The notes: generated by a model not told the origin, from the letters alone. DNA of 64,000 nt from Gilliamella sp. Choc4-2 (GCF_001690355.1 NZ_LZHG01000060.1:1-64000), one strand, 5' to 3'; counted from the stretch's first letter, positions 27,998-39,091 are shown. A program made the numbers and translations.

Positions 27998-29422
27998 TTA
28001 TTCATCATCCATATATTTACTGGCATCGGCATAGTTATCAAACCGTGAGAATTGCCCTTGGAATTTTAAACGAACCTTACCGATAGGACCGTTTCGTTGT
28101 TTACCTAATATAATTTCGGCAATGCCTTTATGTTCAGACGCTTCATTATAAACTTCATCACGGTAGATAAACATAATCACATCGGCATCTTGTTCGATAG
28201 AACCTGACTCACGTAAATCCGAGTTTACAGGTCTTTTGTCGGCACGCTGTTCTAAACTACGATTGAGTTGTGATAATGCAACAACCGGAATTTGCAGCTC
28301 TTTTGCTAAAGCTTTAAGTGACCGAGAAATTTCAGCAATTTCTAAGTTTCGGTTTTCTGACATATTCGGCACGCGCATAAGCTGTAAATAATCAACCATG
28401 ATCATACTTAATCCTTTATGCTCGCGATAAATGCGTCTTGCCCGTGAGCGCAGCTCCATTGGCGTTAAACCAGAAGAATCATCAATATAGATGTTTTTCT
28501 TTTCGAGCAATAATCCCATAGTACTTGAAATTCTTGCCCAATCATCGTCTTGAAGTTGTCCAGTTCGAATGCGTGTTTGATCAACTCTAGATAATGAGGC
28601 AAGCATACGCATCATTATCTGTTCTGAAGGCATTTCTAGACTAAATATTAATACCGGCTTTTCCTGTTCTAGCGCAGCATTTTCACACAAATTCATAGCA
28701 AAGGTGGTTTTCCCCATTGAAGGTCTTGCGGCAATAATAATTAAGTCTGAACGCTGTAATCCTGCGGTTTTTTTATCCAAATCAATATATCCAGTAGAAA
28801 CCCCCGTTACGCCATCGTGTGGGCGTTGGAATAGCTCTTCAATTTTAGCTACTGTTGACTCTAATACTTCGGTGATACTTTTTGGTCCTTCACCCTGTTT
28901 AGTTCGGCTTTCAGCAATTTGAAAAATTTTACTTTCTGCCAGATCCAATATTTCACTGCTATCACGCCCTTCTGTAGCATAACAGTTGTCAGCAATTTCG
29001 TTTGAAGCGCTAATTAGTTCACGCAAAATTGCTTGTTGACGGATGATATCACCATATGCCACCACATTAATTGCACTTGGTGTATTTTTAGAAAGCTCAG
29101 CTAAATAAGCAAACCCGCCAACATCACTTAGTAAATCTTTACTTTCTAAGCTTTCTGATAAGGTAATTAAATCAATTGGCGTACCTTTGCTAACTAACGT
29201 ATGCATTTCTGAAAAAATTAGTTGATGATGACGCGAATAAAAATCACGTTCTGTTATCATTTCGGAAACCGCATCCCAACGTTGATTATCAAGCATTAGG
29301 CTTCCTAGCACAGCTTGCTCTGCCTCAATTGAATGTGGAGGCATTTTGATATTATGCAACTTTGAGCTTTTCGACTCTTCATTTCTTGAGTTTCTACTTG
29401 AACTTGTTTCGCCAGTATTCAT
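27998..29422 (-). CDS. dnaB: Replicative DNA helicase DnaB
   Basis: The hexameric 5'-3' helicase of the replication fork. The 474-residue protein has an N-terminal domain (about 25-130, PHSIEAEQAVLGSLML) and a RecA-like domain with Walker A ARPSMGKTT (K238), the IFSLEMP segment, the Walker B-like MIMVDYLQLM, and the ending KVRLKFQGQFSRFD. Length is typical of enteric DnaB (471). No intein is present. The first 25 residues are Ser/Asn-rich. It is 36 nt downstream of truA and convergent with sitD. Confidence 0.97.
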   Translation of the reverse strand: MNTGETSSSRNSRNEESKSSKLHNIKMPPHSIEAEQAVLGSLMLDNQRWDAVSEMITERDFYSRHHQLIFSEMHTLVSKGTPIDLITLSESLESKDLLSDVGGFAYLAELSKNTPSAINVVAYGDIIRQQAILRELISASNEIADNCYATEGRDSSEILDLAESKIFQIAESRTKQGEGPKSITEVLESTVAKIEELFQRPHDGVTGVSTGYIDLDKKTAGLQRSDLIIIAARPSMGKTTFAMNLCENAALEQEKPVLIFSLEMPSEQIMMRMLASLSRVDQTRIRTGQLQDDDWARISSTMGLLLEKKNIYIDDSSGLTPMELRSRARRIYREHKGLSMIMVDYLQLMRVPNMSENRNLEIAEISRSLKALAKELQIPVVALSQLNRSLEQRADKRPVNSDLRESGSIEQDADVIMFIYRDEVYNEASEHKGIAEIILGKQRNGPIGKVRLKFQGQFSRFDNYADASKYMDDE

Positions 29423-29458
29423 ACATTCATCTTTTTAATTCATCTTTAAGCAATGTGC

Positions 29459-30250
29459 TTATGTTAAAAATAATGGTCCTAATACAAGATTAGGGATTTG
29501 ATACTCTTTTGGATATTCTACTTGAACTAAATACAACCCTTCTGGTTTAGCTGTCGCCGCGGCTTGAGTTCTATTCCTTACTTGTAAAAGCTCAGCAATC
29601 CATTCAGGCGGTTTATTACCAGTGCCAACTTCAAGCAAACTTCCCACAATATTACGTACCATGTGGTGTACAAAGGCATTCGCTTTGATATCAACAATAA
29701 TATATTCACCCTGCCTTATCACTTCAATATGATGTATATTACGCCAAGGAGTTCGTGATTGACATTGTGCAGCTCTAAACGATGAAAAATCATTTTCACC
29801 TAATAGATATTGTGCTGCTTGGTGCATTAATATTTCATTTAAAGGCAAATAATAATGCGATACCCCTTTAGCTAAAATGGCTGGACGATAACGATGATTA
29901 TAGATCACATATCGATAACGACGAGCTGTCGCACTAAACCTCGCATGAAAACTATCATCAACTATTTGTGACCAACGCACCGCAATATTATCAGGTAAAT
30001 GAGAATTCACTCCCATTGTCCAAGCACTCGGTGAACGTGTTGATTGGGTTTCAAAATGGATAACTTGCCCTGTTGCATGCACGCCAGCATCGGTTCGACC
30101 AGCACAAAATACGTTTATTGTTGAATTAGCAATTATCGATAGTGCGGATTCTAACCTTTCTTGAACAGAATCAACAGATTGTTGTCGCTGCCAGCCAAAG
30201 TAATCGCTGCCATCATATTCAATGCCAAGAGCAATCTTATAGGTAGTCAT
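29459..30250 (-). CDS. truA: tRNA pseudouridine(38-40) synthase TruA
   Basis: TruA converts uridines 38, 39 and 40 of the tRNA anticodon stem-loop to pseudouridine. The 263-residue protein starts with the family's [12 protein letters not shown], and carries the catalytic Asp (D54) in the motif [12 protein letters not shown]. The [14 protein letters not shown] segment near residue 103 and [16 protein letters not shown] near residue 190 complete the signature. It overlaps the end of usg by 14 nt; the usg-truA pair is conserved in enterics. Confidence 0.96.
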   Translation of the reverse strand: MTTYKIALGIEYDGSDYFGWQRQQSVDSVQERLESALSIIANSTINVFCAGRTDAGVHATGQVIHFETQSTRSPSAWTMGVNSHLPDNIAVRWSQIVDDSFHARFSATARRYRYVIYNHRYRPAILAKGVSHYYLPLNEILMHQAAQYLLGENDFSSFRAAQCQSRTPWRNIHHIEVIRQGEYIIVDIKANAFVHHMVRNIVGSLLEVGTGNKPPEWIAELLQVRNRTQAAATAKPEGLYLVQVEYPKEYQIPNLVLGPLFLT

Positions 30251-31256
30251 GAATGAGAATCTCTAGTGTCTCAATTAACATTAATGCACCTAAATAACGA
30301 ATATTATCAGCAACTGACCAAAATTGAATTTGTTCATAATGACCGTAACTGTGTCTCAAATTAGCCAATTTAATAGTTAGCTGACCTTCAGACTCTATAC
30401 TAACTTCGGTCACTGGAGTTGGCAGATTATCGCTTTGCACTTCAACCCCAAACTCGCTAAAACGTGTCATATCTAACTCAATCGGTAAGCTACTTGATAC
30501 ATTAATAGCTTGTGACACCCCATAAAACACAGGCACAATCACTGATTCAATAGAGACAGGAAGTTCATAATTACTTAATATTTTACGAATTTGATTAACT
30601 TGTGACTTTTCACCTAATATTGAATCATCATGTTCGTGCGATACGGGTAATAAGTTAAATGCTAATTGCTTGTCAAATAACTGATTATCAACTGGCATGC
30701 CATTTAATAAGCGAGCGCTCTGCCCAGCCAATTCATCAACACCTTGCTTACCATACAATGAGGCAGGAATAAAACTGGTGGCATGCAAATTGGTTAATAA
30801 CTCAATATCAGTTAACGACGCAACACAACGCAACAATTGGCACACAGTGGCACTAGCTACCGCTATAATGTTTTCATTACGGTATTCAGTTAATACGCTA
30901 TTATTAACTTTAGGTACTACTAATGGTATATGCTCTTGCTGAGCAAAATAGCCACTAGAATCAATCACTACACAGCCTGATTCTGCCGCAATTTGTGCAT
31001 ATTTTTCACTTGTTTCAGAACTAGCAACAAAAAAGGCAAAATGGCACTGACTCCAGTCCATTTGTGCACTATCAGTAACAGTTAAATTTTTACCAGCAAA
31101 GCGAACAACTTCACCAGCACTATTGTCACTGCCGACCAAATAGAGATTTTCAATTTTTAGATTATTGTCTTGTAAACTACGTTTTTGTAGCAATTCAACT
31201 AGCGCAGAACCTACTTGTCCTGTCGCCCCAACAACAGCAATATTCCATACAGACAT
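30237..31256 (-). CDS. usg: USG-1: semialdehyde dehydrogenase homologue lacking the catalytic Cys
   Basis: A 339-residue member of the aspartate-semialdehyde dehydrogenase superfamily. The N-terminal Rossmann motif [16 protein letters not shown] is intact. The active-site segment that reads N-C-T-T in true Asd proteins here reads S-A-T-V, so the nucleophilic Cys is missing; the nearby Cys of VCQLL is displaced. This pattern and the overlap with truA match E. coli UsgP, whose function is unknown. It is therefore probably not a second Asd. It is the first gene of the usg-truA(-dnaB) stretch, with 179 nt to the divergent LacI-family gene. Confidence 0.9.
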   Translation of the reverse strand: MSVWNIAVVGATGQVGSALVELLQKRSLQDNNLKIENLYLVGSDNSAGEVVRFAGKNLTVTDSAQMDWSQCHFAFFVASSETSEKYAQIAAESGCVVIDSSGYFAQQEHIPLVVPKVNNSVLTEYRNENIIAVASATVCQLLRCVASLTDIELLTNLHATSFIPASLYGKQGVDELAGQSARLLNGMPVDNQLFDKQLAFNLLPVSHEHDDSILGEKSQVNQIRKILSNYELPVSIESVIVPVFYGVSQAINVSSSLPIELDMTRFSEFGVEVQSDNLPTPVTEVSIESEGQLTIKLANLRHSYGHYEQIQFWSVADNIRYLGALMLIETLEILIHDYL

Positions 31257-31373
31257 ATTTAGAACCTAAATAAAAAAATTTAATGGTGATTATATCACTA
31301 TATTGTCAAAGATAGCGTAAAAAAGCTGTTTCACTATTTTGGAATATAGATCGATAAAATGAATTTTGGTCAA

Positions 31374-31388
31374 TTACAAATTATGTAA
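31374..31388. promoter_or_regulatory. Palindrome upstream of the LacI-family gene
   Basis: TTACA, five nt, TGTAA forms a perfect dyad (extended by one A/T pair outside) 47 nt before the regulator's start, in the divergent gap with usg. LacI-family proteins often bind dyads near their own gene, but this one lacks the usual central CG step. An operator role is possible, not shown. Confidence 0.3.
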
Positions 31389-31435
31389 TCGTCGTTAAAG
31401 TAATAAGCCAAATTAATTGAACTATTTTTGTCATC

Positions 31436-32482
31436 ATGGTAAAAACAACGTTATCCACTATTGCTAAAAAAGCTAATTTATCAATTGCTTCTGTTTCAAG
31501 AGTATTAAATACACCCAATTTAACTTCACCACAGACTCAATCAAAAGTTTATCAAGCTATACAAGAGCTACATGTTGATACTTTCAATAATTTTAAACCA
31601 TATCAAGCTGGACCTGAAACTAAGAAAATTTTAATTATTGATAATCAGCTTTTTTCGAAAAGTTTAATTAACTTAGGTTTAGAACAAGCTTTGAAAAAAG
31701 AAGAATATATCTTTTTTTATTTACGTTTTCCTTATTCTGATAACCATGATATTCATTATTTAATTCGATATGTGACCCAAAATATCTTTGACGGTATTGT
31801 GATAATTAATGACGCCCCTTATTTAGAAATACTCAGATATTATAAAAACACATTACCTCCTATAATTTTAGTTAATCATTATTCAATTGATTTTACGTGT
31901 ATTTATTTTGATCACCTAATGATTGCTTATCAGTTAACTCAATATCTAGTTTGTAATTCACATTCAAAGATCGCTGTTTTATTAAATGATCATGATAAAA
32001 TTAGTTCAAGTTTGTTTTTAGAAGGCTATAAACAAGCTTTGTTGCGAGCAAACATCATTGTTGATCCTAACTACATCATTGAAAATTGTTTTAGCTTTGA
32101 TCATGGTCGAACTGTAACTAAAAGATTATTTAAGAGTAACAAACCGCCTTCTGCCATTATTTGCGCTGATAATATCAGTTTAAATTACTTAGATGAAAAC
32201 TATTATAATCAACAAAATTTTTATTCTTCTTATAGCGCAGTGTTGGGCGTTTTGCATCAAGCAAATGAAATCCTATCTAATACAGACAATCTATTGACTT
32301 TAACTTATATTAGCCATTCAAAAGATCGACATTATAATGAATTAGATAAATTGAGCAGAATCTATAAGCCTTTATATAAAATGGGGCAAAAAGCAGCAAT
32401 ATTAATTAATGAGATAATTCAAAAAAACGATCCATTAATAAAAAACAATTATCTTATTGAAGCTGAACCAATTTTCTATTAA
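31436..32482 (+). CDS. LacI-family transcriptional regulator, ligand unknown
   Basis: A 348-residue DNA-binding repressor. The N-terminal helix-turn-helix is typical: LSTIAKKANLSIASVSRVLN within residues 5-25. The remaining part has the periplasmic-binding-protein fold seen in the family, ending weakly in the C-terminal lobe. Several stretches are Asn/Tyr/Ile-rich and the gene is AT-richer than its neighbours, a mild sign of relaxed selection or transfer. No Shine-Dalgarno sequence is evident before the ATG. No sugar operon lies next to it: usg is divergent and truB is convergent. The effector molecule and targets cannot be named. Confidence 0.85.
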   Translation: MVKTTLSTIAKKANLSIASVSRVLNTPNLTSPQTQSKVYQAIQELHVDTFNNFKPYQAGPETKKILIIDNQLFSKSLINLGLEQALKKEEYIFFYLRFPYSDNHDIHYLIRYVTQNIFDGIVIINDAPYLEILRYYKNTLPPIILVNHYSIDFTCIYFDHLMIAYQLTQYLVCNSHSKIAVLLNDHDKISSSLFLEGYKQALLRANIIVDPNYIIENCFSFDHGRTVTKRLFKSNKPPSAIICADNISLNYLDENYYNQQNFYSSYSAVLGVLHQANEILSNTDNLLTLTYISHSKDRHYNELDKLSRIYKPLYKMGQKAAILINEIIQKNDPLIKNNYLIEAEPIFY

Positions 32483-32551
32483 ATAGAATATAGCTAATAG
32501 AAAATAATGCTCGCTCCAATAATTATTACTATATTTTAAACTTAAATTTGT

Positions 32552-33457
32552 TTAAACCACCGTTGAAACTAGGCGTTTAGGTGATAATTGGTCACCCACT
32601 AGTATACCTGCACCAATAAACTGATCCCCTTGATATATTCTGACTAGGGTTTCAGTTGGCATGGTATTTTCAAGCGTTATAGTTCGTCCTAATAAAATAT
32701 TTTTACCTTGTTGTTCGGTAAGTATAACTTTAGAGTATTCATTTAATGGGCTATCACAAGGTAATAATACTTTATCCCGTTCAAGCATCACTTGTAATGC
32801 ATTTAAAGTGATCATATTTTCTATTGGATAATTAGAAACTTGCAAACGTCTTAAATAAATCACATGTGCACCACAACCCAGCAACTCGCCTAAATCATCA
32901 ATAATAGTTCGAATGTAGGTTCCTTTAGAGCAGTGTATTTCTAACGTTAATTCACTATTATTGACGTTAAAATCAATAAATCGATTTTCGTAAATGGTAA
33001 TAGGTCTTGCTTCACGTTCAATAACAATACCTTGGCGAGCATATTCGTAAAGTGGTTTTCCTTGATATTTTAGTGCCGAAAACATGGTTGGCACTTGTAA
33101 AATATCACCGCAAAAATGTGTTAAAGCTTGTCTGATTTGTGATTCAGTCACTTTAACAGGTTTGGTACATATAATTTGCCCATCGGCATCAGATGTATCG
33201 GTTCGTTCACCAAGTTTGGCAATCACACGGTAACGTTTATCCGAATCCAATAAATACTGCGAGAATTTGGTCGCCTCGCCAAAACAGATAGGGAGCATCC
33301 CTGTAGCTAATGGATCAAGTGCGCCTGTGTGCCCTACTTTTTTAGCATTAAATAACCATTTCACTTTTTGCAATGCATCGTTGGATGTCATGCCTTGCGG
33401 TTTGTCTAGTAACAAAACGCCGTTAATGTCACGGCGAATTTTTTTTATATTCATCAT
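32552..33457 (-). CDS. truB: tRNA pseudouridine(55) synthase TruB
   Basis: TruB makes pseudouridine 55 in the T-loop of nearly all tRNAs. The 301-residue protein opens with [17 protein letters not shown] and has the catalytic Asp (D48) in the motif [15 protein letters not shown]. The C-terminal PUA-like region is present. Length is close to the E. coli protein (314). It is the last gene of the rimP-nusA-infB-rbfA-truB series. In E. coli rpsO and pnp follow, but here the next gene is a convergent LacI-family regulator. Confidence 0.96.
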   Translation of the reverse strand: MMNIKKIRRDINGVLLLDKPQGMTSNDALQKVKWLFNAKKVGHTGALDPLATGMLPICFGEATKFSQYLLDSDKRYRVIAKLGERTDTSDADGQIICTKPVKVTESQIRQALTHFCGDILQVPTMFSALKYQGKPLYEYARQGIVIEREARPITIYENRFIDFNVNNSELTLEIHCSKGTYIRTIIDDLGELLGCGAHVIYLRRLQVSNYPIENMITLNALQVMLERDKVLLPCDSPLNEYSKVILTEQQGKNILLGRTITLENTMPTETLVRIYQGDQFIGAGILVGDQLSPKRLVSTVV

Positions 33458-33458
33458 C

Positions 33459-33518
33459 TTTTTATACTGAAAAACATAGCGTTCTGAAGCTTTTTGACAA
33501 AATCAGGGCTATTTTTAA
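33459..33518. repeat. Hairpin repeat, copy A (truB-rbfA gap)
   Basis: This element shares TTTTTATACT, AAACATAG and a 15-nt CTTTTTGACAAAATC block with a second copy at 47006-47070, with almost the same spacing (31 versus 32 nt between outer blocks). AAACATAGC (33472-33480) and GCTATTTTT (33508-33516) can pair with one mismatch, giving an imperfect hairpin. It fills the 63-nt gap between rbfA and truB within one operon. Confidence 0.6.
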
Positions 33519-33520
33519 TC

Positions 33521-33898
33521 TTAATCTTTATGACGTTCGTTATCTTGTTTGATAACATCTGCTACCAAATTAGACATTTGCATACCTTTAATTAGCGATT
33601 CATCATAAAAGAATTTGATTTCGGGAATGATTCGTAAACGCATCGCTTTACCAATTAAAGTTCGAATATAACCTTTAGCATCATTAAGTACTGCTAAACC
33701 TTGTTCAATCACCTGTGGATCATCATCATTTAAAAAAGTGACAAACACTTTGGCATACGAAAGATCGCGCGAGATATCAACACCCGAAACTGTGACCATA
33801 CCGAGCCGAGGATCTTTAATTTCACGTTGTAAGATAATTGCAATTTCTTTTTGCAATTCATGTCCAACTCTAGATGAACGATTAAATGCTTTTGCCAT
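33521..33898 (-). CDS. rbfA: 30S ribosome-binding factor RbfA
   Basis: RbfA binds the 30S subunit during 16S rRNA maturation and cold adaptation. The 125-residue protein begins [19 protein letters not shown] and has the family KH-like core with [11 protein letters not shown] and the later [14 protein letters not shown] chose the ATG at 33898, with AAGGA 9 nt upstream and the E. coli-like N-terminus; an upstream in-frame start would add ten unrelated residues. It lies between infB (about 75 nt) and truB. Confidence 0.95.
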   Translation of the reverse strand: MAKAFNRSSRVGHELQKEIAIILQREIKDPRLGMVTVSGVDISRDLSYAKVFVTFLNDDDPQVIEQGLAVLNDAKGYIRTLIGKAMRLRIIPEIKFFYDESLIKGMQMSNLVADVIKQDNERHKD

Positions 33899-33973
33899 AT
33901 CTATGTTCCTTAAAATATGAATAAGCAAGGGTTAAACCTTGCTTATAAACTTATTACATGAAATTCGTAATGG

Positions 33974-36634
33974 CTAAATTGTACGTTTGATTTCGATAGT
34001 TTCAAATACTTCAATTGCATCCCCAACACGAACATCATTGTAGTTACGCACACCAATACCACACTCCATACCGTTACGAACTTCGTTAACATCATCTTTA
34101 AAGCGACGTAATGATTCAAGTTCGCCTTCATAGATAACCACATTATCACGTAGAACACGAATTGGGTTATGACGTTTAACCACACCTTCAGTAACCATAC
34201 AACCAGCAATTGCGCCAAATTTAGGTGATTTAAAGACATCACGTACTTCAGCAAGACCAATTATTTCTTGTTTGTATTCTGGTGCCAGCATACCACTCAT
34301 TGCTTGTTTAACTTCATCAATTAAGTCATAAATAACAGAATAATAACGAAGATCAAGGTTCTCTGTTTCAACTACTTTGCGGGCCGAAGCATCAGCACGT
34401 ACGTTAAAACCTAAAATAATGGCATTTGATGCTGCCGCAAGCGATGCATCAGTTTCGGTAATGCCGCCTACTCCTGAACCAATAATTTTAACCTTAACTT
34501 CATCAGTTGACAGTTTAAATAATGAGTCAGAAATCGCTTCAACTGAACCTTGAACATCTGCTTTTAAGACAATATTAAGTTCAGAAACGTCACCTTCTGT
34601 CATATTAGTAAACATGTTTTCAAGTTTCGCTTTTTGTTGACGAGCTAGTTTTACATCACGGAATTTACCTTGGCGATAAAGGGCAACTTCGCGTGCTTTC
34701 TTCTCATCACGCACAACGGTGGCTTCGTCACCTGCTGATGGCACACCAGACAAACCGAGGATTTCAACCGGTATTGATGGTCCCGCTTCTGTCACTTCTT
34801 TTCCAAGTTCATTACGCATTGCCCGAATTCGCCCATATTCAAATCCACAAAGAACGATGTCACCTTTACGTAACGTACCTGATTGCACTAACACTGTCGC
34901 AACTGAGCCACGTCCTTTATCAAGGAATGATTCAATAACCACACCACTTGCCATTCCAGTTTCGTATGCGGTAAGTTCAAGCACTTCTGCTTGTAATAAA
35001 ATTGCTTCAAGTAGTTGATCAATACCCGTTCCCGATTTTGCTGAAACATGAACAAACTGCGTATCGCCCCCCCAATCTTCTGACATCACGCCATATTGAG
35101 CAAGTTCGCCTTTAACGCGCTCTGGATCTGCTTCTGGTTTGTCAATTTTATTTACCGCAACTACCATCGGCACATTTGCCGCTTTAGCATGTTGAATCGC
35201 TTCAATGGTTTGTGGCATCACACCATCATCAGCGGCGACAACAAGGACTACAATGTCCGTTGCTTTAGCACCACGAGCACGCATTGAGGTAAATGCCGCA
35301 TGCCCCGGAGTATCTAAAAAGGTAATTTCACCACTTGCCGTTTTAACATGATAAGCACCAATGTGCTGAGTAATACCGCCTGCTTCGCCTGAAGCTACTT
35401 TTGCTTTACGAATATAGTCAAGCAATGAGGTTTTACCATGGTCTACGTGCCCCATAATAGTAACTACAGGCGCACGAGAGGCTTTTTCAGCCCCAGTATC
35501 ACGATCACTCATCAGTGATTCTTCTAGTTCATTTTCACGACGAAGTACCACTTTATGCCCCATTTCTTCGGCAACAAGTTGTGCTGTTTCCTGATCGATA
35601 ACTTGGTTGATCGTTGCCATCGCCCCCATCTTCATCATGGTTTTGATTACTTCTGATCCTTTTACAGCCATTTTATTTGCTAATTCGGCAACAGTAATAG
35701 TTTCGCCAATAACAACATCACGGTTAACTGCTTGAGCTGGTTTGTTAAAGCCCTGCTGCAACGCACTTTTTCCTTTCTTTTTATGATTACCACGGGTTGC
35801 CGCACGCGCTTCTTCCCGTTCTGCTTTTCCTTCAGATAGCTTACTGTTTTTTTTCTGTTTGGTTTGTTTGGCATTGCGACCTCGACCGCGCGCACCTTCA
35901 ACTTCACGATCAGTATCATCTTCTGCAGCTCTGGCATATTTCGATGTTGTAACATGATAATCATCATCATCATTGTTATTATCGATTTCAACTGCATCAC
36001 TGTATTTTTCAGCTAATTTACGCGCCTCTTCGGCCATACGTTTAGCCTCTTCTTCAAGTTTACGACGATTTTCTTCTTCGGCTTTACGTTTAATTTCATT
36101 AGCTTCTGCTTCTAAGCGTGCTTTCTCTTCTTGCGCTTTTTTCACTTTTGGATCTGTCTTTTGCTCCTGAACCGCTTTAACGGCTTGTTTAGCTTTATCT
36201 TCTTGGGCTCTTTTTTTTGCCTCATCTTCACGCTTTTTGGCTTCCTGAGCGGCTAATTTCTCTTTTTCTTCTGCCTCTTGGCGTGCTTTCAATTCAGCTT
36301 CTTGTTTCGCTTTTTGTTCAGCTTCTAAACGTGCTTTTTCAAGTTCAGCAGGATCTTGTTTAACAATAGTCCGTTTTTTTCGGACTTCAACTTTAATCTC
36401 TTTACTTTTGCCACCCCCGCTTGACACATTCAATGTTGAGTGCGTTTTGCGTTGTAATGTTAATTTTGTCGGGCCTTGCTGAGGATTTAAATGCGCAAGC
36501 AAAGCTTCTTTCTCCTTTTGAGTAACAGTATCAGATGCGGTTTTCTTAATACCAGCATCGGCAAACTGTTGCAAAAGTGTTTGCACTGGAGTGTTGATTT
36601 CTTGAGCCAGTGTTTCTATTGATACTTTGGTCAT
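33974..36634 (-). CDS. infB: Translation initiation factor IF-2
   Basis: IF-2 is the GTPase that delivers initiator tRNA to the 30S subunit. The 886-residue protein has the IF2 N-terminal helix (residues 1-50), a very long Lys/Glu/Ala-rich charged region (about 85-310, a predicted single helix), then the G domain with [11 protein letters not shown] (G1), DTPGHAAF (G3) and NKIDKP (G4). The domains that bind fMet-tRNA follow. Length equals enteric IF-2 (890). It is 17 nt downstream of nusA. Internal starts that give shorter isoforms, as in E. coli, cannot be judged from sequence alone. Confidence 0.98.
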   Translation of the reverse strand: MTKVSIETLAQEINTPVQTLLQQFADAGIKKTASDTVTQKEKEALLAHLNPQQGPTKLTLQRKTHSTLNVSSGGGKSKEIKVEVRKKRTIVKQDPAELEKARLEAEQKAKQEAELKARQEAEEKEKLAAQEAKKREDEAKKRAQEDKAKQAVKAVQEQKTDPKVKKAQEEKARLEAEANEIKRKAEEENRRKLEEEAKRMAEEARKLAEKYSDAVEIDNNNDDDDYHVTTSKYARAAEDDTDREVEGARGRGRNAKQTKQKKNSKLSEGKAEREEARAATRGNHKKKGKSALQQGFNKPAQAVNRDVVIGETITVAELANKMAVKGSEVIKTMMKMGAMATINQVIDQETAQLVAEEMGHKVVLRRENELEESLMSDRDTGAEKASRAPVVTIMGHVDHGKTSLLDYIRKAKVASGEAGGITQHIGAYHVKTASGEITFLDTPGHAAFTSMRARGAKATDIVVLVVAADDGVMPQTIEAIQHAKAANVPMVVAVNKIDKPEADPERVKGELAQYGVMSEDWGGDTQFVHVSAKSGTGIDQLLEAILLQAEVLELTAYETGMASGVVIESFLDKGRGSVATVLVQSGTLRKGDIVLCGFEYGRIRAMRNELGKEVTEAGPSIPVEILGLSGVPSAGDEATVVRDEKKAREVALYRQGKFRDVKLARQQKAKLENMFTNMTEGDVSELNIVLKADVQGSVEAISDSLFKLSTDEVKVKIIGSGVGGITETDASLAAASNAIILGFNVRADASARKVVETENLDLRYYSVIYDLIDEVKQAMSGMLAPEYKQEIIGLAEVRDVFKSPKFGAIAGCMVTEGVVKRHNPIRVLRDNVVIYEGELESLRRFKDDVNEVRNGMECGIGVRNYNDVRVGDAIEVFETIEIKRTI

Positions 36635-36651
36635 GTATTGCTTTCCCTCAA

Positions 36652-38127
36652 TTATTCATTTGCAAACCAACAAATATTACGTGCAGCCATAATAAAATCG
36701 CCAGCTTGTTTACTTGTTAAACTGTCTATCCCCACTAGATCATCAGTACCTTGTTCAGCTAAATCTTCCAAAGTAATTACATCATGTTGTGCTAATTGAT
36801 AGGCTAACTCTTGTGTCATTCCTGGTAGATTTAATAAATCTTGGGCTGGTCGTTTATCGCCACTATTTGCTAATGCTATTGTTGTTAACGCATCTTTAGC
36901 TCGATTTCTTAACGCTTCAACCAAATCTTCATCAAGATCTTCAATTTCAAGCAACTCATCAACAGGCACATAAGCAAGCTCTTCTAAAGAAGTAAAGCCT
37001 TCTTCAACCAATAACTTTGCTAATTCCTCATCAATATCAAGATGCTTCATTAGATTATTGATTGCAGCAAAAGACTCTGCATGATGTTTTTCTTGCAAGT
37101 CTTCGGTGCTCATAACATTTAAAGTCCAACCTGTAAGCTGAGATGCTAAACGGATATTTTGTCCATTTCTACCAATCGCTTGCGGTAAGGTTTCAGCATT
37201 AACCGCTACATCCATGGTATGTTTGTCTTCATCAACAACAATGGAAACAACATCTGCTGGCGCCATGGCATTAATAACGTATTGTGCTGGGTTATCGTCC
37301 CATAAAACTATATCGATGCGCTCGCCACCAAACTCATTGGATACGGCTTGAACACGTGCACCACGCATTCCCACACAAGCACCAACGGGATCAATACGGC
37401 GGTCATTACTGCTTACCGCAATTTTAGCACGCGAACCAGGATCGCGAGCTACTCCCTTAATGTCAATCGTCTCTTCGCCAATTTCAGGCACTTCAATACG
37501 AAATAGCTCTTCCATCATTTCAGGGTTTGAACGACTGAGGCAAAGTTGCGCAGGTTTATTATCTTGTTCAATAAGATATAAAATGCCTCGAACACGATCA
37601 CCGATGCGAAAGTTTTCACGTGGTAACATATCATGGCGTGACATCATTGCATCAGCATTATTGCCTAAATCAAGAATCACACTATCACGATTCGTTTTTT
37701 TGACGATTCCTGTCACAATATCGCCGAGACGATTTCTAAACATGTCAATCACCATGGCACGCTCCGCTTCGCGGACTTTTTGCACGATCACTTGTTTTGC
37801 GGTTTGCGTAGTAATACGATCAAAGGCAACAGATTCAATTTGTTCTTGAACATAATCACCAATTTTTACGTTTGAATCTTCGTATTGTGCAGCATCTATT
37901 GTCATTTCTTTGGTTGGTTGGGTTACTTCATTAACAACTAACCAACGTCGGAACGTATCGTAATCACCTGTTTTATGGTCTATTTTTACGATAACGTCAA
38001 TATCAACAGCGTGTTTCTTTTTAGTGGCCGTTGCTAATGCCGTTTCTAGTGCTTCGAAAATTTTGTCGCGCGTAAGCGCTTTTTCGTTTGATACAGCTTC
38101 AACAACAGCTAAAATTTCTTTATTCAT
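36652..38127 (-). CDS. nusA: Transcription termination/antitermination factor NusA
   Basis: NusA binds RNA polymerase and modulates pausing, termination and antitermination. The 491 residues show the N-terminal polymerase-binding domain, an S1 domain (about 135-200), KH domains with [17 protein letters not shown] and [18 protein letters not shown], then two acidic C-terminal repeats typical of gammaproteobacteria. It lies between rimP (17 nt) and infB (17 nt). Confidence 0.97.
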   Translation of the reverse strand: MNKEILAVVEAVSNEKALTRDKIFEALETALATATKKKHAVDIDVIVKIDHKTGDYDTFRRWLVVNEVTQPTKEMTIDAAQYEDSNVKIGDYVQEQIESVAFDRITTQTAKQVIVQKVREAERAMVIDMFRNRLGDIVTGIVKKTNRDSVILDLGNNADAMMSRHDMLPRENFRIGDRVRGILYLIEQDNKPAQLCLSRSNPEMMEELFRIEVPEIGEETIDIKGVARDPGSRAKIAVSSNDRRIDPVGACVGMRGARVQAVSNEFGGERIDIVLWDDNPAQYVINAMAPADVVSIVVDEDKHTMDVAVNAETLPQAIGRNGQNIRLASQLTGWTLNVMSTEDLQEKHHAESFAAINNLMKHLDIDEELAKLLVEEGFTSLEELAYVPVDELLEIEDLDEDLVEALRNRAKDALTTIALANSGDKRPAQDLLNLPGMTQELAYQLAQHDVITLEDLAEQGTDDLVGIDSLTSKQAGDFIMAARNICWFANE

Positions 38128-38144
38128 CCTTTTACATCCGTACT

Positions 38145-38606
38145 CTATTTAAGGTTAAAATTAGGTACAATATTTGCTTTTTGTAAATTACTAAAAGCAA
38201 ACACTTCATCATTATCATCGACAGTTAATGTAACCATTTCACCGTCGATAGACTTAATTCGTCCTTTCCATTTGCGACGGTTAGCAACAGGAATACGTAG
38301 ACTCACTGTGACTTCTTCGCCGATAAAACGCTGGTAATGTTCAAGCGTAAATAACGGCCTGTCCATTCCTGGCGATGAAACTTCAAGATTGTAAGCATCT
38401 TTGATAGGGTCTTCAACATCAAGAACTGCACTGATTTGTCGGCTAACATCAGCACAATCATCAACCGTTATACCATTTTCACTATCGATATAGACTCGTA
38501 GTATAGGGTAACGACCACGACTATATTCAACCCCGACTAATTCAAAACCAAGTGCATTAACTGGTTCTTGGATAATGCCGGTTAATTGTTGTTCTATATT
38601 AGCCAA
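38145..38606 (-). CDS. rimP: Ribosome maturation factor RimP
   Basis: RimP promotes 30S assembly. I chose the TTG at 38606 as start: GGAGG lies 5 nt upstream and the resulting 153-residue protein begins (M)[15 protein letters not shown], matching the E. coli N-terminus in register. A longer reading from 38699 would run through the upstream terminator hairpins and is not credible. Further signatures are [31 protein letters not shown] and [11 protein letters not shown]. It is preceded by the initiator tRNA and two terminator-like hairpins. Confidence 0.93.
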   Translation of the reverse strand: MANIEQQLTGIIQEPVNALGFELVGVEYSRGRYPILRVYIDSENGITVDDCADVSRQISAVLDVEDPIKDAYNLEVSSPGMDRPLFTLEHYQRFIGEEVTVSLRIPVANRRKWKGRIKSIDGEMVTLTVDDNDEVFAFSNLQKANIVPNFNLK

Positions 38607-38628
38607 ACAAACCTCCACTGCAGAAAAT

Positions 38629-38647
38629 AAAAAAGGGCATAAAGCCC
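38629..38647 (-). terminator. Hairpin with T-tract just before rimP
   Basis: On the minus strand GGGC, a 5-nt loop and GCCC (38635-38647) are followed by six T residues. The 4-bp GC stem is short, so it may attenuate rather than stop transcription into rimP, which begins about 25 nt downstream. Confidence 0.55.
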
Positions 38648-38682
38648 AACATTTTTTAAACTTACGTTTAAATGATAACACG

Positions 38683-38705
38683 AAAAAAAACCTCGACATG
38701 CGAGG
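38683..38705 (-). terminator. Intrinsic terminator after the initiator tRNA
   Basis: On the minus strand CCTCG, a 5-nt loop and CGAGG (38691-38705) are followed by eight T residues. It lies about 90 nt after the tRNA-fMet 3' end, between the tRNA and rimP. The E. coli metY-rimP junction is arranged in a similar way. Confidence 0.8.
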
Positions 38706-38796
38706 CTTACATTTAAATACTAACTATAATGAAGCCACTTGTTTCGAACTTTCATAAATAAAAAAGGGTAGATTGGTTTATGAATGAAAATTTAAG

Positions 38797-38873
<77 letters not shown>

Positions 38874-38887
38874 ATAGATGAATGAGA

Positions 38888-38915
38888 ATTATACGGCATT
38901 TTAAATAAAATGCAA
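38888..38915 (-). promoter_or_regulatory. Promoter of the initiator tRNA operon
   Basis: On the minus strand TTGCAT (38915-38910), a 16-nt spacer and TATAAT (38893-38888) form a near-consensus sigma-70 promoter, with about 14 nt between the -10 and the tRNA 5' end. It should also drive rimP and the downstream genes by read-through. Confidence 0.85.
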
Positions 38916-39025
38916 CCGCAAATCACACTGGTTTTATAAGTAAACTTAAAGTTATTTAAAATATGTTACACATCAATTTTAATATACATACCACTTAACT
39001 TAAGCATAACTGTTTAACTCATATT

Positions 39026-39062
39026 GGCACAATAATTTCATTTTCAAGTCTATTATTGTGCC
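39026..39062 (-). terminator. Hairpin after the trp operon
   Basis: A perfect 11-bp inverted repeat, GGCACAATAAT (39026-39036) with ATTATTGTGCC (39052-39062), follows trpA by 30 nt. There is no T-tract on the minus-strand 3' side, so it may protect the mRNA end or need help to terminate. Confidence 0.55.
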
Positions 39063-39091
39063 CACTATTTAGTACTATAAAGTAATATAAA

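Noticed and set aside
30237..31256. Functional aspartate-semialdehyde dehydrogenase (asd)
   Set aside because: The nucleophilic Cys is replaced and the gene is in the usg-truA context.
33943..34260. 105-residue minus-strand ORF overlapping the end of infB
   Set aside because: It is a frame-shifted shadow of the conserved IF-2 C-terminus with a biased hydrophobic composition.
35680..36170. Low-complexity ORFs in both orientations over the infB charged region
   Set aside because: Their Lys/Met- or Ser/Ala-rich composition simply mirrors the repetitive codons of the IF-2 charged linker.
38607..38699. Longer rimP starting at 38699
   Set aside because: The extra 31 codons run through terminator hairpins and do not match RimP N-termini; TTG at 38606 has an ideal GGAGG.
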